Below, piece after piece: positions 25,184 to 33,336 of a stretch of DNA of 64,000 bases; position 1 is the first letter of the stretch; the number at the start of each line of letters is the position of its first letter. The DNA is taken from the NCBI GenBank assembly GCA_964517975.1, contig CAZFDM010000242.1, positions 1 to 64,000 on the forward strand, given 5' to 3'. The notes under the pieces are model-generated. The model searched no databases. It was not told the DNA's origin and saw only the letters and a list, made by a program, of their open reading frames with translations. The position numbers and the translations under genes are program-made. Source of the stretch: JBBIRM01 sp964517975 (GTDB taxonomy: Bacteria; Desulfobacterota; BSN033; UBA1163).

Positions 25184-25465
25184 TTATTCAATGATTCTCA
25201 AACAGTTTAATGTGCCGAATGGGTTTTCGATAAAGGAGGAGCAATCGGGATCATTTTGCCAATGCCCATCCACAAGGAATCGGTACTCGTATCGACCAGG
25301 ACCTAATGGAAGTGAAATCTTCCAGACCCCCTCCTTGTCTTGTTTCAAAGGATGCGAAGACAAATTCCACTGATTGAAATTCCCGGCTATAAATACGCTC
25401 TTTGCCTGGGGCGCAAATAAACTGAACTCTGTTTTCATTAACTTCGGTTTTCTCTTGGTTACCAT
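25184..25465 (-). CDS. CBM48/AMPK-beta-type glycogen-binding domain protein
   Basis: This 93-residue stand-alone carbohydrate-binding module has the pattern FSLFAPQAKSVFIAGNFNQW, W-KISLPLGPGRYEYRFLVDG and a final NPFGTLNCLRI, typical of CBM48 domains seen in AMPK-beta and branching enzymes. There is no catalytic domain. Its partner may be a kinase-like or Fe-S protein elsewhere; binding to alpha-glucan is the family expectation only. Confidence 0.85.
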   Translation of the reverse strand: MVTKRKPKLMKTEFSLFAPQAKSVFIAGNFNQWNLSSHPLKQDKEGVWKISLPLGPGRYEYRFLVDGHWQNDPDCSSFIENPFGTLNCLRIIE

Positions 25466-25483
25466 GATCTACCTCCTTTTAAT

Positions 25484-26320
25484 TTACATTGATCCCTCTA
25501 TCAGAATGATTTTCCCTACACCAGCCTTAATAAAATTTTCTCTATATTCCCTCTTAAACATCGCCATAGCCCTGTCACCCGTGCAGTGGCAGGGTGCTAC
25601 CTTTTGGATTCCCATCCTTAGAAACGTATCAATAATTCCTTTGATCTCCCTTTCCCCTGCTGAAGAGAGATGCCATCCACCTATCGCCATATAAATATTC
25701 TCCCTTGTGATCGTCTTTGCTTTTATAATAATCTCGATGATTCCCGGATGGGCGCAACCTGTTATCAGGATCATCCCTTTCGAAGTTTTGATGATAAGGG
25801 ACTGCTCTTTTATTCCGTAATCCATCTCGCCGGTCGAATAAATCCCTCGATCAATTTCTAAAGAAGCATCGACTCTTACCACTTCGCCTCCATACTTTTT
25901 TACCCTCTGTTCAAATTCCTCCGGAAATGATGCCAGAATATATACCTTCAAGGGTGACCTTTCTCGTAATAGACTCCAGAGCCCCCCTGTATGGTCTCCA
26001 TGAATATGGGACAATACGGCCATGTCAATAATTTTGGGGTCTTTGTTTAAAACCCTCATGTTGTAAAGGAGAATCTCTCCGTCTCCTCCTGTATCGAAAA
26101 GGATCGTCTTCTCCCAAAGCTCTATCAAGCACGAGAAGCCCCACGATGATTTCAACCGGTAATCATAGGGATTGTTATCGTAAAGGATAGTAAATTTACC
26201 CTGAGACCTTTCAGATTCAGGGTAAACAGGGTTTCCCAGACCCTGGTCGTATAAAAGCAAACCGACCAGCAGGGATAGAAAAGAGAGTTTGATCAAATTT
26301 AACAATAAAAACTTAACCAC
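25484..26320 (-). CDS. Membrane-anchored or exported metallo-beta-lactamase-fold protein
   Basis: This 278-residue protein has an N-terminal hydrophobic segment (LLLNLIKLSFLSLLVGLLLY, residues 4-23) that is a signal or anchor. The MBL motif is LSHIHGDHTGGLW (about 104-116) with a distal GCAHPGIIEII and PCHCTGDRAM, as in the two paralogues. It lies just upstream of the CBM48 gene. Its substrate is unknown. It is probably extracytoplasmic, which makes three MBL relatives in two compartments. Confidence 0.83.
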   Translation of the reverse strand: MVKFLLLNLIKLSFLSLLVGLLLYDQGLGNPVYPESERSQGKFTILYDNNPYDYRLKSSWGFSCLIELWEKTILFDTGGDGEILLYNMRVLNKDPKIIDMAVLSHIHGDHTGGLWSLLRERSPLKVYILASFPEEFEQRVKKYGGEVVRVDASLEIDRGIYSTGEMDYGIKEQSLIIKTSKGMILITGCAHPGIIEIIIKAKTITRENIYMAIGGWHLSSAGEREIKGIIDTFLRMGIQKVAPCHCTGDRAMAMFKREYRENFIKAGVGKIILIEGSM

Positions 26321-26321
26321 T

Positions 26322-26750
26322 TTAAATGATCCTCACCCGCAATAGGATTTCTTCATCCCTTGATTCATTTAAGACAACTCTTAGTAGGGTTCCTGGTTTT
26401 ACGCCACGGGGTATTTGGACAAGAAATTTCTTCTGTTCTCCTATCGAGTCAATAATAATTTGTTTTTCGGCTCCCCAATAGGCTTCCGTTGGTGTAAGTG
26501 GAAGCTCATGAATCTCATCTACTTCTTCTCTTTCCGAAAAATCCTTCAGAGATTCTTGAAAGAATGCTCCTCTAAAAAAATTGGCTCTCCTCCGGCCACA
26601 ACCCCTCCCTCTCCTTCCACAGAAGAACCCACGAAAAGAACGGTTTTCGAATCCAAACCCGAATTCTCTGAAGAGTTCTTCGAGATTGAGGTCGCTGAAG
26701 ATATCCTCTGTGGTATATCTACGCTTGAACGCGCTGACCAAACTGATCAT
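26322..26750 (-). CDS. DnaJ-like protein, C-terminal part
   Basis: This 142-codon frame continues the DnaJ-like gene at 26719-26946 in another reading frame. It begins in the linker (FKRRYTTEDIFSDLNLEELFREFGFGF, here in two parts), has a cysteine/arginine-rich patch (CGRRGRGCGRRR) and ends in a CTD-like substrate-binding beta domain (LPLTPTEAYWGAEKQI, VQIPRGVKPGTLLRV). The nominal ATG 26748-26750 lies inside the J-domain frame and has no Shine-Dalgarno, so this is more likely the second half of a frameshifted gene than an independent one. Confidence 0.72.
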   Translation of the reverse strand: MISLVSAFKRRYTTEDIFSDLNLEELFREFGFGFENRSFRGFFCGRRGRGCGRRRANFFRGAFFQESLKDFSEREEVDEIHELPLTPTEAYWGAEKQIIIDSIGEQKKFLVQIPRGVKPGTLLRVVLNESRDEEILLRVRII

Positions 26751-26946
26751 ACTCTTTCCTTTTTTCCGGATCGCTCAAAACAGCATGGGCTTCGCCTATT
26801 TCCTTAAATCTCTCTTCACTTTTTGGATCACCAGGGTTATGATCGGGATGGTACTTCAACGCCAATTTTCTGTAAGCCCTTTTAATCTCATCCTCAGATG
26901 CATTTCGATTGAGACCCAAAATCTGGTAATAATCTTTCTGAAGCAC
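26719..26946 (-). CDS. DnaJ-like protein, J-domain part (frameshifted)
   Basis: This 75-residue frame is a complete J-domain: DYYQILGLNRNASEDEIKRAYR, the HPD motif in LKYHPDHNPGD and KRKEYDQFG. It stops at TAG after FGQRVQA. The downstream sequence returns to DnaJ-like coding in the frame of 26322-26750; the junction contains a CGCG tract where one or two bases could have been gained or lost. It would stimulate a DnaK-type chaperone. Either the gene is broken, the assembly has an indel, or the two halves are made separately. Confidence 0.8.
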   Translation of the reverse strand: MLQKDYYQILGLNRNASEDEIKRAYRKLALKYHPDHNPGDPKSEERFKEIGEAHAVLSDPEKRKEYDQFGQRVQA

Positions 26947-26989
26947 TCTTAAACTCCCTCAAGAGGTCCACGACCCCCTAATTGATCCC

Positions 26990-27175
26990 TCAGGTGGATC
27001 CGGTTGAACATCCTTCAGAGAATTTGGCAGAGCCTGAGCTAAAAAGGGATAAAACCCTCTGGGGCCTTTCGGCTTGACACCTGGGACACCGAAGATGACT
27101 GCTTTCTTCGTTCATCTTTTGCAATATTTCGAATCTTTCCCCACATTTTTGACATTCATACTCATAGATTGGCAT
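26990..27175 (-). CDS. FmdB-family zinc-ribbon protein
   Basis: This 61-residue protein starts MPIYEYECQKCGERFE and has a second pair in RCPRCQAERPQRVL, the FmdB regulatory-protein type of zinc ribbon. The tail FSSGSAKFSEGCSTGST carries a further cysteine. Function is unknown for most members. A second copy is at 28030-28272. Confidence 0.85.
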   Translation of the reverse strand: MPIYEYECQKCGERFEILQKMNEESSHLRCPRCQAERPQRVLSLFSSGSAKFSEGCSTGST

Positions 27176-27180
27176 TAGGA

Positions 27181-27474
27181 CTATCCCCCCTTTATTTCTT
27201 CAAGATCTCCTTTTTCAAATAATGGTTCTTCTATATCTAAAACCTTCAAGGGACTTTTGCCGGTAAAGAGTTTGATGATTTTCCCGATGGTGTAAGCATT
27301 TCCTCTAAGCATCAGCTTGCAGTTTTTGAAACTGCATCCAGAAACTTCTGTTTCTCCCTTTTCAAGGATGATGATGCAATTTTCAAAATCGCAGTGAATA
27401 AAAGACTTTCCATCCAGTTCAACCTTCTCGTTAAAAAATTTGGAATTTTTGTATCGAATTTTGTAGTCTTCCAT
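27181..27474 (-). CDS. Hypothetical protein, pentapeptide-repeat-like
   Basis: This 97-residue protein contains FIHCDFENCIIILEKGETEVSGCSFKNCKLML, split into repeating F/C-centred blocks (CDFENC, CSFKNC), reminiscent of short right-handed beta-helix or pentapeptide repeats. No catalytic motif is visible. It lies 5 bp from the FmdB-type gene and is probably co-transcribed with it. Confidence 0.6.
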   Translation of the reverse strand: MEDYKIRYKNSKFFNEKVELDGKSFIHCDFENCIIILEKGETEVSGCSFKNCKLMLRGNAYTIGKIIKLFTGKSPLKVLDIEEPLFEKGDLEEIKGG

Positions 27475-27523
27475 TATTGTTTAATTCCCTGCTTATCCAG
27501 ATAGTTTTTTCATCTTTTCAAAA

Positions 27524-27997
27524 TCACTGAACACCCTTTAACTTTTTCTCCCTTTTACCATAGACTTTTGAAAAATCCGTCCCTTTTATCCATCCAATCC
27601 TGACGTTCGTTTTTGAATCAATTTCTGGCAGATAGGGTTTGATATCAATGAGAGGTGTCCCTTCCAATGCATCTAACCCTTTTACCTTCAATTTATTTCC
27701 ATCTCTATCAATCAATTCAACGACAGAAAAGCCCAAAGCGTTTGGTCTATTTGGGGACCGGGTGGCAAACACACCATGTTGCTCAGAATCCCAGGGGGTC
27801 TTAACCAATAGATCAAAGTCTTTAGACTGGTGCAACCAATATAGGATAATTAAATGGGAAAACCCATCGATATCCTTTAAACCCTCTGCATATTGTTCTG
27901 ATACTTCAATCCAGCAAATTTCCTCTTCCCCTTGAGGTGGACATTCCTTTTTATTTTTATAGGGCGAATGGATGATTCCAATGGGTCTGAAATTCAT
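27524..27997 (-). CDS. trmO: tRNA (t6A37) N6-methyltransferase TrmO-like protein
   Basis: This 157-residue protein starts with NFRPIGIIHSPYKNK and has the TsaA/TrmO signatures HGVFATRSPNRPNALGFSVVEL and LDALEGTPLIDIKPYLP. TrmO uses SAM to N6-methylate threonylcarbamoyl-adenosine 37 in certain tRNAs. Its length matches archaeal and deltaproteobacterial short forms without the C-terminal domain of E. coli TrmO. The short forms may have other substrates. Confidence 0.85.
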   Translation of the reverse strand: MNFRPIGIIHSPYKNKKECPPQGEEEICWIEVSEQYAEGLKDIDGFSHLIILYWLHQSKDFDLLVKTPWDSEQHGVFATRSPNRPNALGFSVVELIDRDGNKLKVKGLDALEGTPLIDIKPYLPEIDSKTNVRIGWIKGTDFSKVYGKREKKLKGVQ

Positions 27998-28029
27998 ATC
28001 CTCTTTCTCCCTTAAAACAAATCCTCATC

Positions 28030-28272
28030 TCAATCTCTTCTACAACTGCCCCCTGTGGAACAGGGTGGGGTGGAACAACGTTCTTCTCTTCCGCAACAGG
28101 TACGTCCAGGGTCTCTCTTCTCACCCTTCAGGGAATGAGTGACGGAAAGCATTTTTTCTAAATGCGAGCTTCCACACTGTTTACAGGTTAAGGTATCACC
28201 TTTCGAACTGATCCCCACTAAAAACTCAGAAATGGTGCCACAATTGTTACAACGATATTCATAAATGGGCAT
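28030..28272 (-). CDS. FmdB-family zinc-ribbon protein, second copy
   Basis: This 80-residue protein has YRCNNCGTISEF and LTCKQCGSSHLEKML zinc-ribbon knuckles at the N-terminus and a Cys-rich tail (CCGREERCSTPPCSTGGSC). The tail might bind an additional metal. It lies just upstream of trmO, transcribed in the same direction. Confidence 0.83.
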   Translation of the reverse strand: MPIYEYRCNNCGTISEFLVGISSKGDTLTCKQCGSSHLEKMLSVTHSLKGEKRDPGRTCCGREERCSTPPCSTGGSCRRD

Positions 28273-28327
28273 TCTTAATCCTCCTTATATCAAAGAATAT
28301 TCTATCAAACAATATCTTGTACCCCTC

Positions 28328-28603
28328 TTATCCCTCCACTACCATCTTATAACTCACCTTACCTTCTTCTGGATAGATAAGGAATTTAACCTCTTTTCCC
28401 TTTATAAGATATCTTTCGTATTGGCTTCGAAGATAACCAAAATCAGTTGATTCCAGAAACAGCCTTAACACTTCAAGCCTTTCCCCAAGCTCTTCGTCCA
28501 AACTCCCTTTTTTAAGAAGGAGGTTAAGGGCTCGCTCGTATTCTTTTTTTGACAATGTTTCAATACAATGGGATAAATTGGGTTTTAGTTCAATAAGGAC
28601 CAT
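28328..28603 (-). CDS. Hypothetical helical protein
   Basis: This 91-residue protein is predicted mainly helical (CIETLSKKEYERALNLLLKK, ELGERLEVLRLFLES) with a short beta-rich C-terminus (VKFLIYPEEGKVSYKMVVE). I do not recognise the family. It is the last gene before an 80-bp gap to the 240-residue hypothetical gene. Confidence 0.6.
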   Translation of the reverse strand: MVLIELKPNLSHCIETLSKKEYERALNLLLKKGSLDEELGERLEVLRLFLESTDFGYLRSQYERYLIKGKEVKFLIYPEEGKVSYKMVVEG

Positions 28604-28682
28604 TTTTATCCAGTATCTAAATTTTTCAAACCATTGGGCTGGGCAGGGGTGGAACCTTTATCCTACTTACAGGTGAGATACT

Positions 28683-29405
28683 TTATCTCCTGAGTTCATG
28701 TCTCCCAGTTTTGACCTCAAAATACTTATCATTCGGGAGGTGGGCAAACACCGAAGCACCAATACACGGGACGACATATTTGATTGGCCACTCCGCCCCA
28801 ATGATATTAAAAAATTCCAGACAAGAAGAGCATACACGCAAACTATCCGCAATAGAGTATGGTGCTACTACCCCATTGAGGTTTACAAAAAATTTTGGTT
28901 CAAGGAAATTGGCATGATTTGCTGAATGGCTGGTAAAGAGTTTATTGAAATCAAAAGGTTCATCTGACCGACGGCGCTCAAACCAAGTCTGATAAAAATC
29001 CTTTTCTATTGCCTCAACATTTTCCCAAACACTTGGTTTCTTTTGTTGATATTTCTCTGATTTAATTAATTGAGTGATTTCTTCAGGAGATGGAAGCCGA
29101 TCTGGTTTAAAATTTGACTCCGTAATAATGATCGGGTTTCCAACATCTAAATATTCCAGAGATGTATTGCTGACAATTAGGGACTTCCCTGCCTTTTCGG
29201 ATTCCCAGTACCAGGATGTTCTCCTTTTACAAAACCCATACCAGGCTGGAGGAGGTAAATACGTAACTTTCCATGAAGTTCTCAAAACTCGGCATGGAAT
29301 CCGAGCTTCATCCTTCAGTTCAATCCCTTCCTTTTCACAACTTTTTTTGACCCTTTCCAGCTCTCCAGAATTCACCCAATAGCAAAATTTTTGGTAAGCC
29401 ATCAT
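28683..29405 (-). CDS. Hypothetical protein, 240 residues
   Basis: I do not recognise this protein. It has no signal peptide or membrane segment, is rich in aromatic residues (PPPAWYGFCKRRTSWYWESE) and contains a CSSC pair (about residue 192) that could be redox-active or metal-binding. The C-terminus has a hydrophobic IKYVVPCIGASVFAHLP. It lies directly downstream of the MinD/IscU/Mrp operon, 48 bp from the second MinD-like gene, and may be its last gene. Confidence 0.6.
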   Translation of the reverse strand: MMAYQKFCYWVNSGELERVKKSCEKEGIELKDEARIPCRVLRTSWKVTYLPPPAWYGFCKRRTSWYWESEKAGKSLIVSNTSLEYLDVGNPIIITESNFKPDRLPSPEEITQLIKSEKYQQKKPSVWENVEAIEKDFYQTWFERRRSDEPFDFNKLFTSHSANHANFLEPKFFVNLNGVVAPYSIADSLRVCSSCLEFFNIIGAEWPIKYVVPCIGASVFAHLPNDKYFEVKTGRHELRR

Positions 29406-29453
29406 CCCTCCATCGTGTCCGTGCCCGTTCTACGTGTCCGTCAAACTTATAAT

Positions 29454-30326
29454 CTATTGAGTTAAGACAGTTTCCATTTGTTCCCACATTCGCTGAATGA
29501 TCCTTTGAACCTCATTACAGGGATAATCCATAACAGTCTTCCTATTTACCAGAGCCTCGACCACTTTAGGTTCGTAGGGGATTTTTCCGAGGAGTTGAGA
29601 GCCGTTCTTCTCACAATAGAAAGATATCTTATCAGAGTTTTCAAGGTTCAAATCGAATTTATTGATGCAGACCATCGAGGGAATTTTGAAATGATCGGAG
29701 AGTTTCAAGATTCTCTCCAGATCGTGGATTCCTGAAAGGGTGGGTTCGGTGACGGCTAAAACCACGTTGACCCCCGTTATGGATGCAGTGACAGGGCATC
29801 CGATGCCTGGGGGGCCATCAATCAGGATTAAATTTAGATTCTTCTCTTTTGCAATCTCTGTAGCCTGCTTTCTCACAACGGTCACGAGTTTTCCTGAGTT
29901 CTCTTCCCCAATCCCCAACCGTGCATGGACAAAGGGGCCATAAGGTGTTTCAGAGACAAACCAATCTCCTGAAAATGCCTCCTCCATCATAATGGCATTT
30001 TCGGGACAAACATGTAAACAAAACCCGCAGCCCTCACATGAGATATAATTTACCACTCCGTTATCGATCGCATTAAAGCGGCAAACCTCTGTACAGATGC
30101 CGCATTGGGTACATTTATCTAAATCTACGTGAGGAGATCTTTTGCCAAAATATTTTTCCTGTTTCAGTACCCTGGGGCGGAGCAAAAGGTGGAGGTCAGC
30201 GGCATCCACATCGCAATCCACCATGACTTTATTTTTTGCTAAAGCTGCAAAGGCAGCGGCAATGGTGGTTTTCCCTGTTCCACCCTTCCCACTCACGATG
30301 GCCAATTGTTTAATCTCTTTGCTCAT
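29454..30326 (-). CDS. MinD/ParA-family ATPase with internal ferredoxin domain (first of two)
   Basis: This 290-residue P-loop ATPase has the deviant Walker A GKGGTGKTT (about residues 13-21) and a two-cluster ferredoxin insertion (CTQCGICTEVC and CEGCGFCLHVCP, about 65-105), followed by LILIDGPPGIGCP (Walker B region). Such ferredoxin-bearing MinD-like proteins occur beside Mrp and NifX genes and are thought to handle Fe-S or metal-cluster delivery. ATG 30324-30326 (MSKEIKQLAIVSGKG) was preferred to the ATG two codons earlier. It is followed by the hypothetical 240-residue gene. Confidence 0.85.
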   Translation of the reverse strand: MSKEIKQLAIVSGKGGTGKTTIAAAFAALAKNKVMVDCDVDAADLHLLLRPRVLKQEKYFGKRSPHVDLDKCTQCGICTEVCRFNAIDNGVVNYISCEGCGFCLHVCPENAIMMEEAFSGDWFVSETPYGPFVHARLGIGEENSGKLVTVVRKQATEIAKEKNLNLILIDGPPGIGCPVTASITGVNVVLAVTEPTLSGIHDLERILKLSDHFKIPSMVCINKFDLNLENSDKISFYCEKNGSQLLGKIPYEPKVVEALVNRKTVMDYPCNEVQRIIQRMWEQMETVLTQ

Positions 30327-30354
30327 AACCAAGTCTAAACATTTGAGTTTAAGA

Positions 30355-30798
30355 TTATAAATTCTTTTTCTCTTTATAATTTGCGATAGCCTGGTGAAGC
30401 CCTCTTATCGCCAGCAAAGAACAATGAGCCTTCCTTGCGGGGATTCCACCAGCCGCTTTGATCACATCATTATCTGTAAGTTGTAACGCCTCATCCAGTG
30501 TCTTCCCGATGGCCAGCTCCGTGGCAATACTGGAGGTGGAAATGGCACCAGGACATCCCTGGGTTAAAAATTTAAAAGCAGATATCCTCCCGTCTTCCAC
30601 TTTGAGATAAACCCTGATGAAATCTCCACAGGAAGGATCTCCAACTACTGCTACAGCGTCAGGGTTCTCAATTTCTCCCACATTCCTCGGGTGCAGGAAA
30701 TGATCAATCAATGTATCGTTATAAACGAGATAACCCACATCTTCGTCCAAACTCTCTTCGGTGGGCAGATAGGGTTCATTTTCTTTGACTTGACTCAT
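30355..30798 (-). CDS. IscU/NifU-like iron-sulfur scaffold protein
   Basis: This 147-residue protein has the three scaffold cysteines in GDPSCGD (Cys57), TQGCPGA (Cys82) and KAHCSLLA (Cys126), with an N-terminal extension of about 25 residues over IscU. It should assemble [2Fe-2S] or [4Fe-4S] clusters. Its start overlaps the upstream MinD-like gene by 23 nt. Its position between two MinD-like ferredoxin ATPases suggests assembly and delivery of clusters to a specific target. Confidence 0.87.
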   Translation of the reverse strand: MSQVKENEPYLPTEESLDEDVGYLVYNDTLIDHFLHPRNVGEIENPDAVAVVGDPSCGDFIRVYLKVEDGRISAFKFLTQGCPGAISTSSIATELAIGKTLDEALQLTDNDVIKAAGGIPARKAHCSLLAIRGLHQAIANYKEKKNL

Positions 30799-31630
30799 AG
30801 AATTCCTCCACCTTTTTAAAGAGACTTAAAAATTGAGGAATATAGGAAGAATTTTCAACAACAATGGGAATCCCCTTTGAATACGACTCCGCTATTTGCC
30901 GATCCATTGGAATCTCCATGAGGATGGGAATATGTTTCGATTGGCAATAATCCCAGACCTCCCGATCTCCAACATTCGCCTTATTAATAACCACTCCCTT
31001 TGGAATTCCTAACTTCTCCAGCATCCCCACTGCCAACTCCAGGTCATTCAGCCCAAAAATTGTTGGTTCGGTAACAAGAATGCAAAAGTCACTTCCCTTT
31101 ACCGTTTCAATGACCGGACAAGCTGTTCCTGGAGGGGCATCAAGAATAACGATTTTGTCCCGCTGAATCTTTTCTTTAACCTTTCGAATCAGTGGAGATG
31201 CCATAGGTTCTCCCACATTAAGAACTCCATTAACAAAAGGAATCCCATCTGAACTTCCTTCCTGGACAATCCCAATTTCCTTCTCCACTTCAAAAATAGC
31301 CTTTTCAGGGCATAGATAAGAACAGGCCCCACAACCGTGACAGAGCTCATCAAAGACCAATACAGTTTTTAGAATGACAGCAATTGCATGATATTCACAG
31401 ACCTGAGCACATCTGCTACAGGAAGAGCACCTTGTTTCATCAATTCGGGGAACTGGAATTCCCATGGAGGTAACCTGGTGGATGGTGGGGGATAGAAACA
31501 GGTGGGAATTCGGTTCCTCCACATCGCAGTCAATCAATTGGACAGTCCCTTTGGGGAGCGAAAGGGCTAAATTAACAGCGATAGTGGTCTTTCCAGTCCC
31601 CCCTTTTCCGCTTGCTATGGAAATGATCAT
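30776..31630 (-). CDS. MinD/ParA-family ATPase with internal ferredoxin domain (second of two)
   Basis: This 284-residue protein starts MIISIASGKGGTGKTTIAVNL (deviant Walker A) and contains two cysteine clusters, CSSCSRCAQVCEYHA and CHGCGACSYLCPEKA, then VILDAPPGTACPV. It is a paralogue of 29454-30326. The two genes flank the IscU-like gene, and the proteins may form a heterodimer. It sits 33 bp downstream of the radical SAM gene. Confidence 0.85.
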   Translation of the reverse strand: MIISIASGKGGTGKTTIAVNLALSLPKGTVQLIDCDVEEPNSHLFLSPTIHQVTSMGIPVPRIDETRCSSCSRCAQVCEYHAIAVILKTVLVFDELCHGCGACSYLCPEKAIFEVEKEIGIVQEGSSDGIPFVNGVLNVGEPMASPLIRKVKEKIQRDKIVILDAPPGTACPVIETVKGSDFCILVTEPTIFGLNDLELAVGMLEKLGIPKGVVINKANVGDREVWDYCQSKHIPILMEIPMDRQIAESYSKGIPIVVENSSYIPQFLSLFKKVEEFYESSQRK

Positions 31631-31663
31631 GGTCTTTATAGGTTTCTCTCAAGTAGAAATTTC

Positions 31664-32626
31664 TTAATTGATTTTGACATTCTCGTAATAGCAACGATGC
31701 TCATATATTCGGTACCGGATTGCCCCTGTTTTTATAAGATGACCTAAGTGTTTCACAACCTCATCCATATGGAGTCCAAGAGCCTTAGAAATATCTTCCG
31801 TTGTGCAGGGTCTCCTTCTAATCAAATTAAGGATCTCTGTGTCCTTTACGGAATTAAATTCCTCTCCCAGAGGGGCGGCAAATTCAGTAATAATCTCTGC
31901 TTTATCTCCAAGTTTTTCCCCTATCTCTTCAAGTTGAGTGGTCGTTAAGGGATAAGCAAATTCCTCAGCAGGAGGCCTGATGGGTGTGTTCAATTGAACC
32001 CTATCGGGCTGGATCCTCTCGATGACCTTCTTGAGTCTATCAATCTCTTCTCCTTCATCATTGATTCCCCTGCAAAAAACCACCTCAAGCCATATCTGAC
32101 CTCGATACTCTTTTCGAAATTGAATTAGACCCGATATGATTTCGCTTATTTTTAACGATGGATGTGGCCTATTGATATGTTCAAAAACGGTTGGAGTAAT
32201 CGCATCCAGAGAAGGAAGAACAACATCCGCCTCAACCAAATCTTTTCTGACTTCTTCAAAAGAGAGTAAAGATCCATTCGTTAGAACCGCCAAAGGAATG
32301 GCAGTCAAATGCTTGATGGTGTGGATGATCTCTCCAATATTTTGATTGAGCGTGGGCTCCCCTGACCCGGAAAGCGTAATATAATCTGGCTTCTTTTCTG
32401 AGGAGGATAAAGTGAGATCCAGTTCCCTCTGGACTTCTTCAGTTGATACATAAGATTTTCGAAGGGTTGTTTTAAAAGTGGTCCTTTCCAGATCACAATA
32501 GATACAATCAAAGGTGCAGGTCTTATATGGGACAAGATCAACTCCCAAAGACCTTCCCAGCCTTCTTGAGGGGACAGGGCCAAAGATATATTTTTGATCA
32601 GTCAGTTTTTTACCCATGCCTATCAA
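31664..32626 (-). CDS. Radical SAM protein (COG0731-like)
   Basis: This 320-residue protein has the radical SAM triad CTFDCIYCDLE (about residues 37-47) preceded by FGPVPSRRLGRSLGVDLVP, the signature of the COG0731 family. GSGEPTLN is the GGE-like SAM-binding motif. The C-terminal part (about 250-320) looks like a winged helix (TEDISKALGLHMDEVVKHL), so it may also sense or bind nucleic acid. It overlaps the small redox-disulfide gene by ATGA. The radical reaction is unknown. Confidence 0.88.
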   Translation of the reverse strand: MIGMGKKLTDQKYIFGPVPSRRLGRSLGVDLVPYKTCTFDCIYCDLERTTFKTTLRKSYVSTEEVQRELDLTLSSSEKKPDYITLSGSGEPTLNQNIGEIIHTIKHLTAIPLAVLTNGSLLSFEEVRKDLVEADVVLPSLDAITPTVFEHINRPHPSLKISEIISGLIQFRKEYRGQIWLEVVFCRGINDEGEEIDRLKKVIERIQPDRVQLNTPIRPPAEEFAYPLTTTQLEEIGEKLGDKAEIITEFAAPLGEEFNSVKDTEILNLIRRRPCTTEDISKALGLHMDEVVKHLGHLIKTGAIRYRIYEHRCYYENVKIN

Positions 32627-32841
32627 TGCTCGGTTTTCTCAAATTCTTGAAGCAATCTCTTCTGATCGACACCAAACAGAATACAAGCCATCCCGAGTGT
32701 CTGGATTTTAAAGCCTGCTCTTTTCAGGCAATGCCCCCCAAAATATCTTTCCATGACCTTAGACATCTGGGGATATTGCCTTAGAATACCCCCAATCAAT
32801 TTATTTTCTAAAGAGGAACCCTTAAACGAAAACGATGTCAT
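32623..32841 (-). CDS. DUF1858-like small protein (redox-disulfide domain type)
   Basis: This 72-residue protein resembles DUF1858/TIGR03980 domains: IGGILRQYPQMSKVMERYF, GHCLKRAGFKIQTLGMACILFGVD and a C-terminal amphipathic helix. The conserved CxxC-like pair is represented by HC and AC only, so redox function is uncertain. It is embedded in ATGA overlaps on both sides and therefore clearly part of the operon. Confidence 0.72.
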   Translation of the reverse strand: MTSFSFKGSSLENKLIGGILRQYPQMSKVMERYFGGHCLKRAGFKIQTLGMACILFGVDQKRLLQEFEKTEH

Positions 32842-33290
32842 TTCTCCGCCCCTTGATTAACCATTCTTTTCATGATCCTATATTTTCCTTCTGCACTTGC
32901 CACCCTCTTCCCATCCACCAAAGCCTTCCCTTCTAAGAGGAACATTTCATGGATTTGGTCAACAATCCTCGCTTCTAACTTCACAACTGTTCCTGTTCGA
33001 ATGGGAGTGGAATACTTGATCGACAACCTTCCCGTGAGGGCAGGGATATCCTTCATTAAGAGACAGTGGGTCATCGCAGAATCCAACAGGGTTGCGATGA
33101 TTCCTCCGTGAATGATGCCTGAATAGCCTTCATACTTCGGGTCTGCAAAGAAACTTCCGAAGACAGCCCCATCTTCATGTTTGTAAAACTTGAGACCTAA
33201 ACCCATTCCATCATTTGAGCCACAGGCAAAACAATTCCTATGGAGATTGGTTTCTACTTCCTCTTTTTCAACGATCAACATTTCATTCAT
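32838..33290 (-). CDS. PaaI-family hot-dog thioesterase
   Basis: This 150-residue protein has the hot-dog fold with FACGSNDGMGLGLKFYK, SGIIHGGIIATLLDSAM and KYSTPIRTGTVVKLEA, the PaaI thioesterase pattern. It would hydrolyse an acyl-CoA or related thioester. Its presence in an Fe-S/Mrp operon is unusual, but it overlaps the DUF1858-like gene by ATGA and so shares the transcript. Confidence 0.85.
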   Translation of the reverse strand: MNEMLIVEKEEVETNLHRNCFACGSNDGMGLGLKFYKHEDGAVFGSFFADPKYEGYSGIIHGGIIATLLDSAMTHCLLMKDIPALTGRLSIKYSTPIRTGTVVKLEARIVDQIHEMFLLEGKALVDGKRVASAEGKYRIMKRMVNQGAEK

Positions 33291-33336
33291 GGAATCCCTA
33301 ATTTTCTAAACCAGATCCGCTTTCCTATCACATAAG

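Noticed and set aside
26719..26946. Reading the in-frame TAG of the J-domain gene as pyrrolysine
   Set aside because: The frame after the TAG has no DnaJ homology; the homologous C-terminus lies in another frame, so a frameshift explains it.
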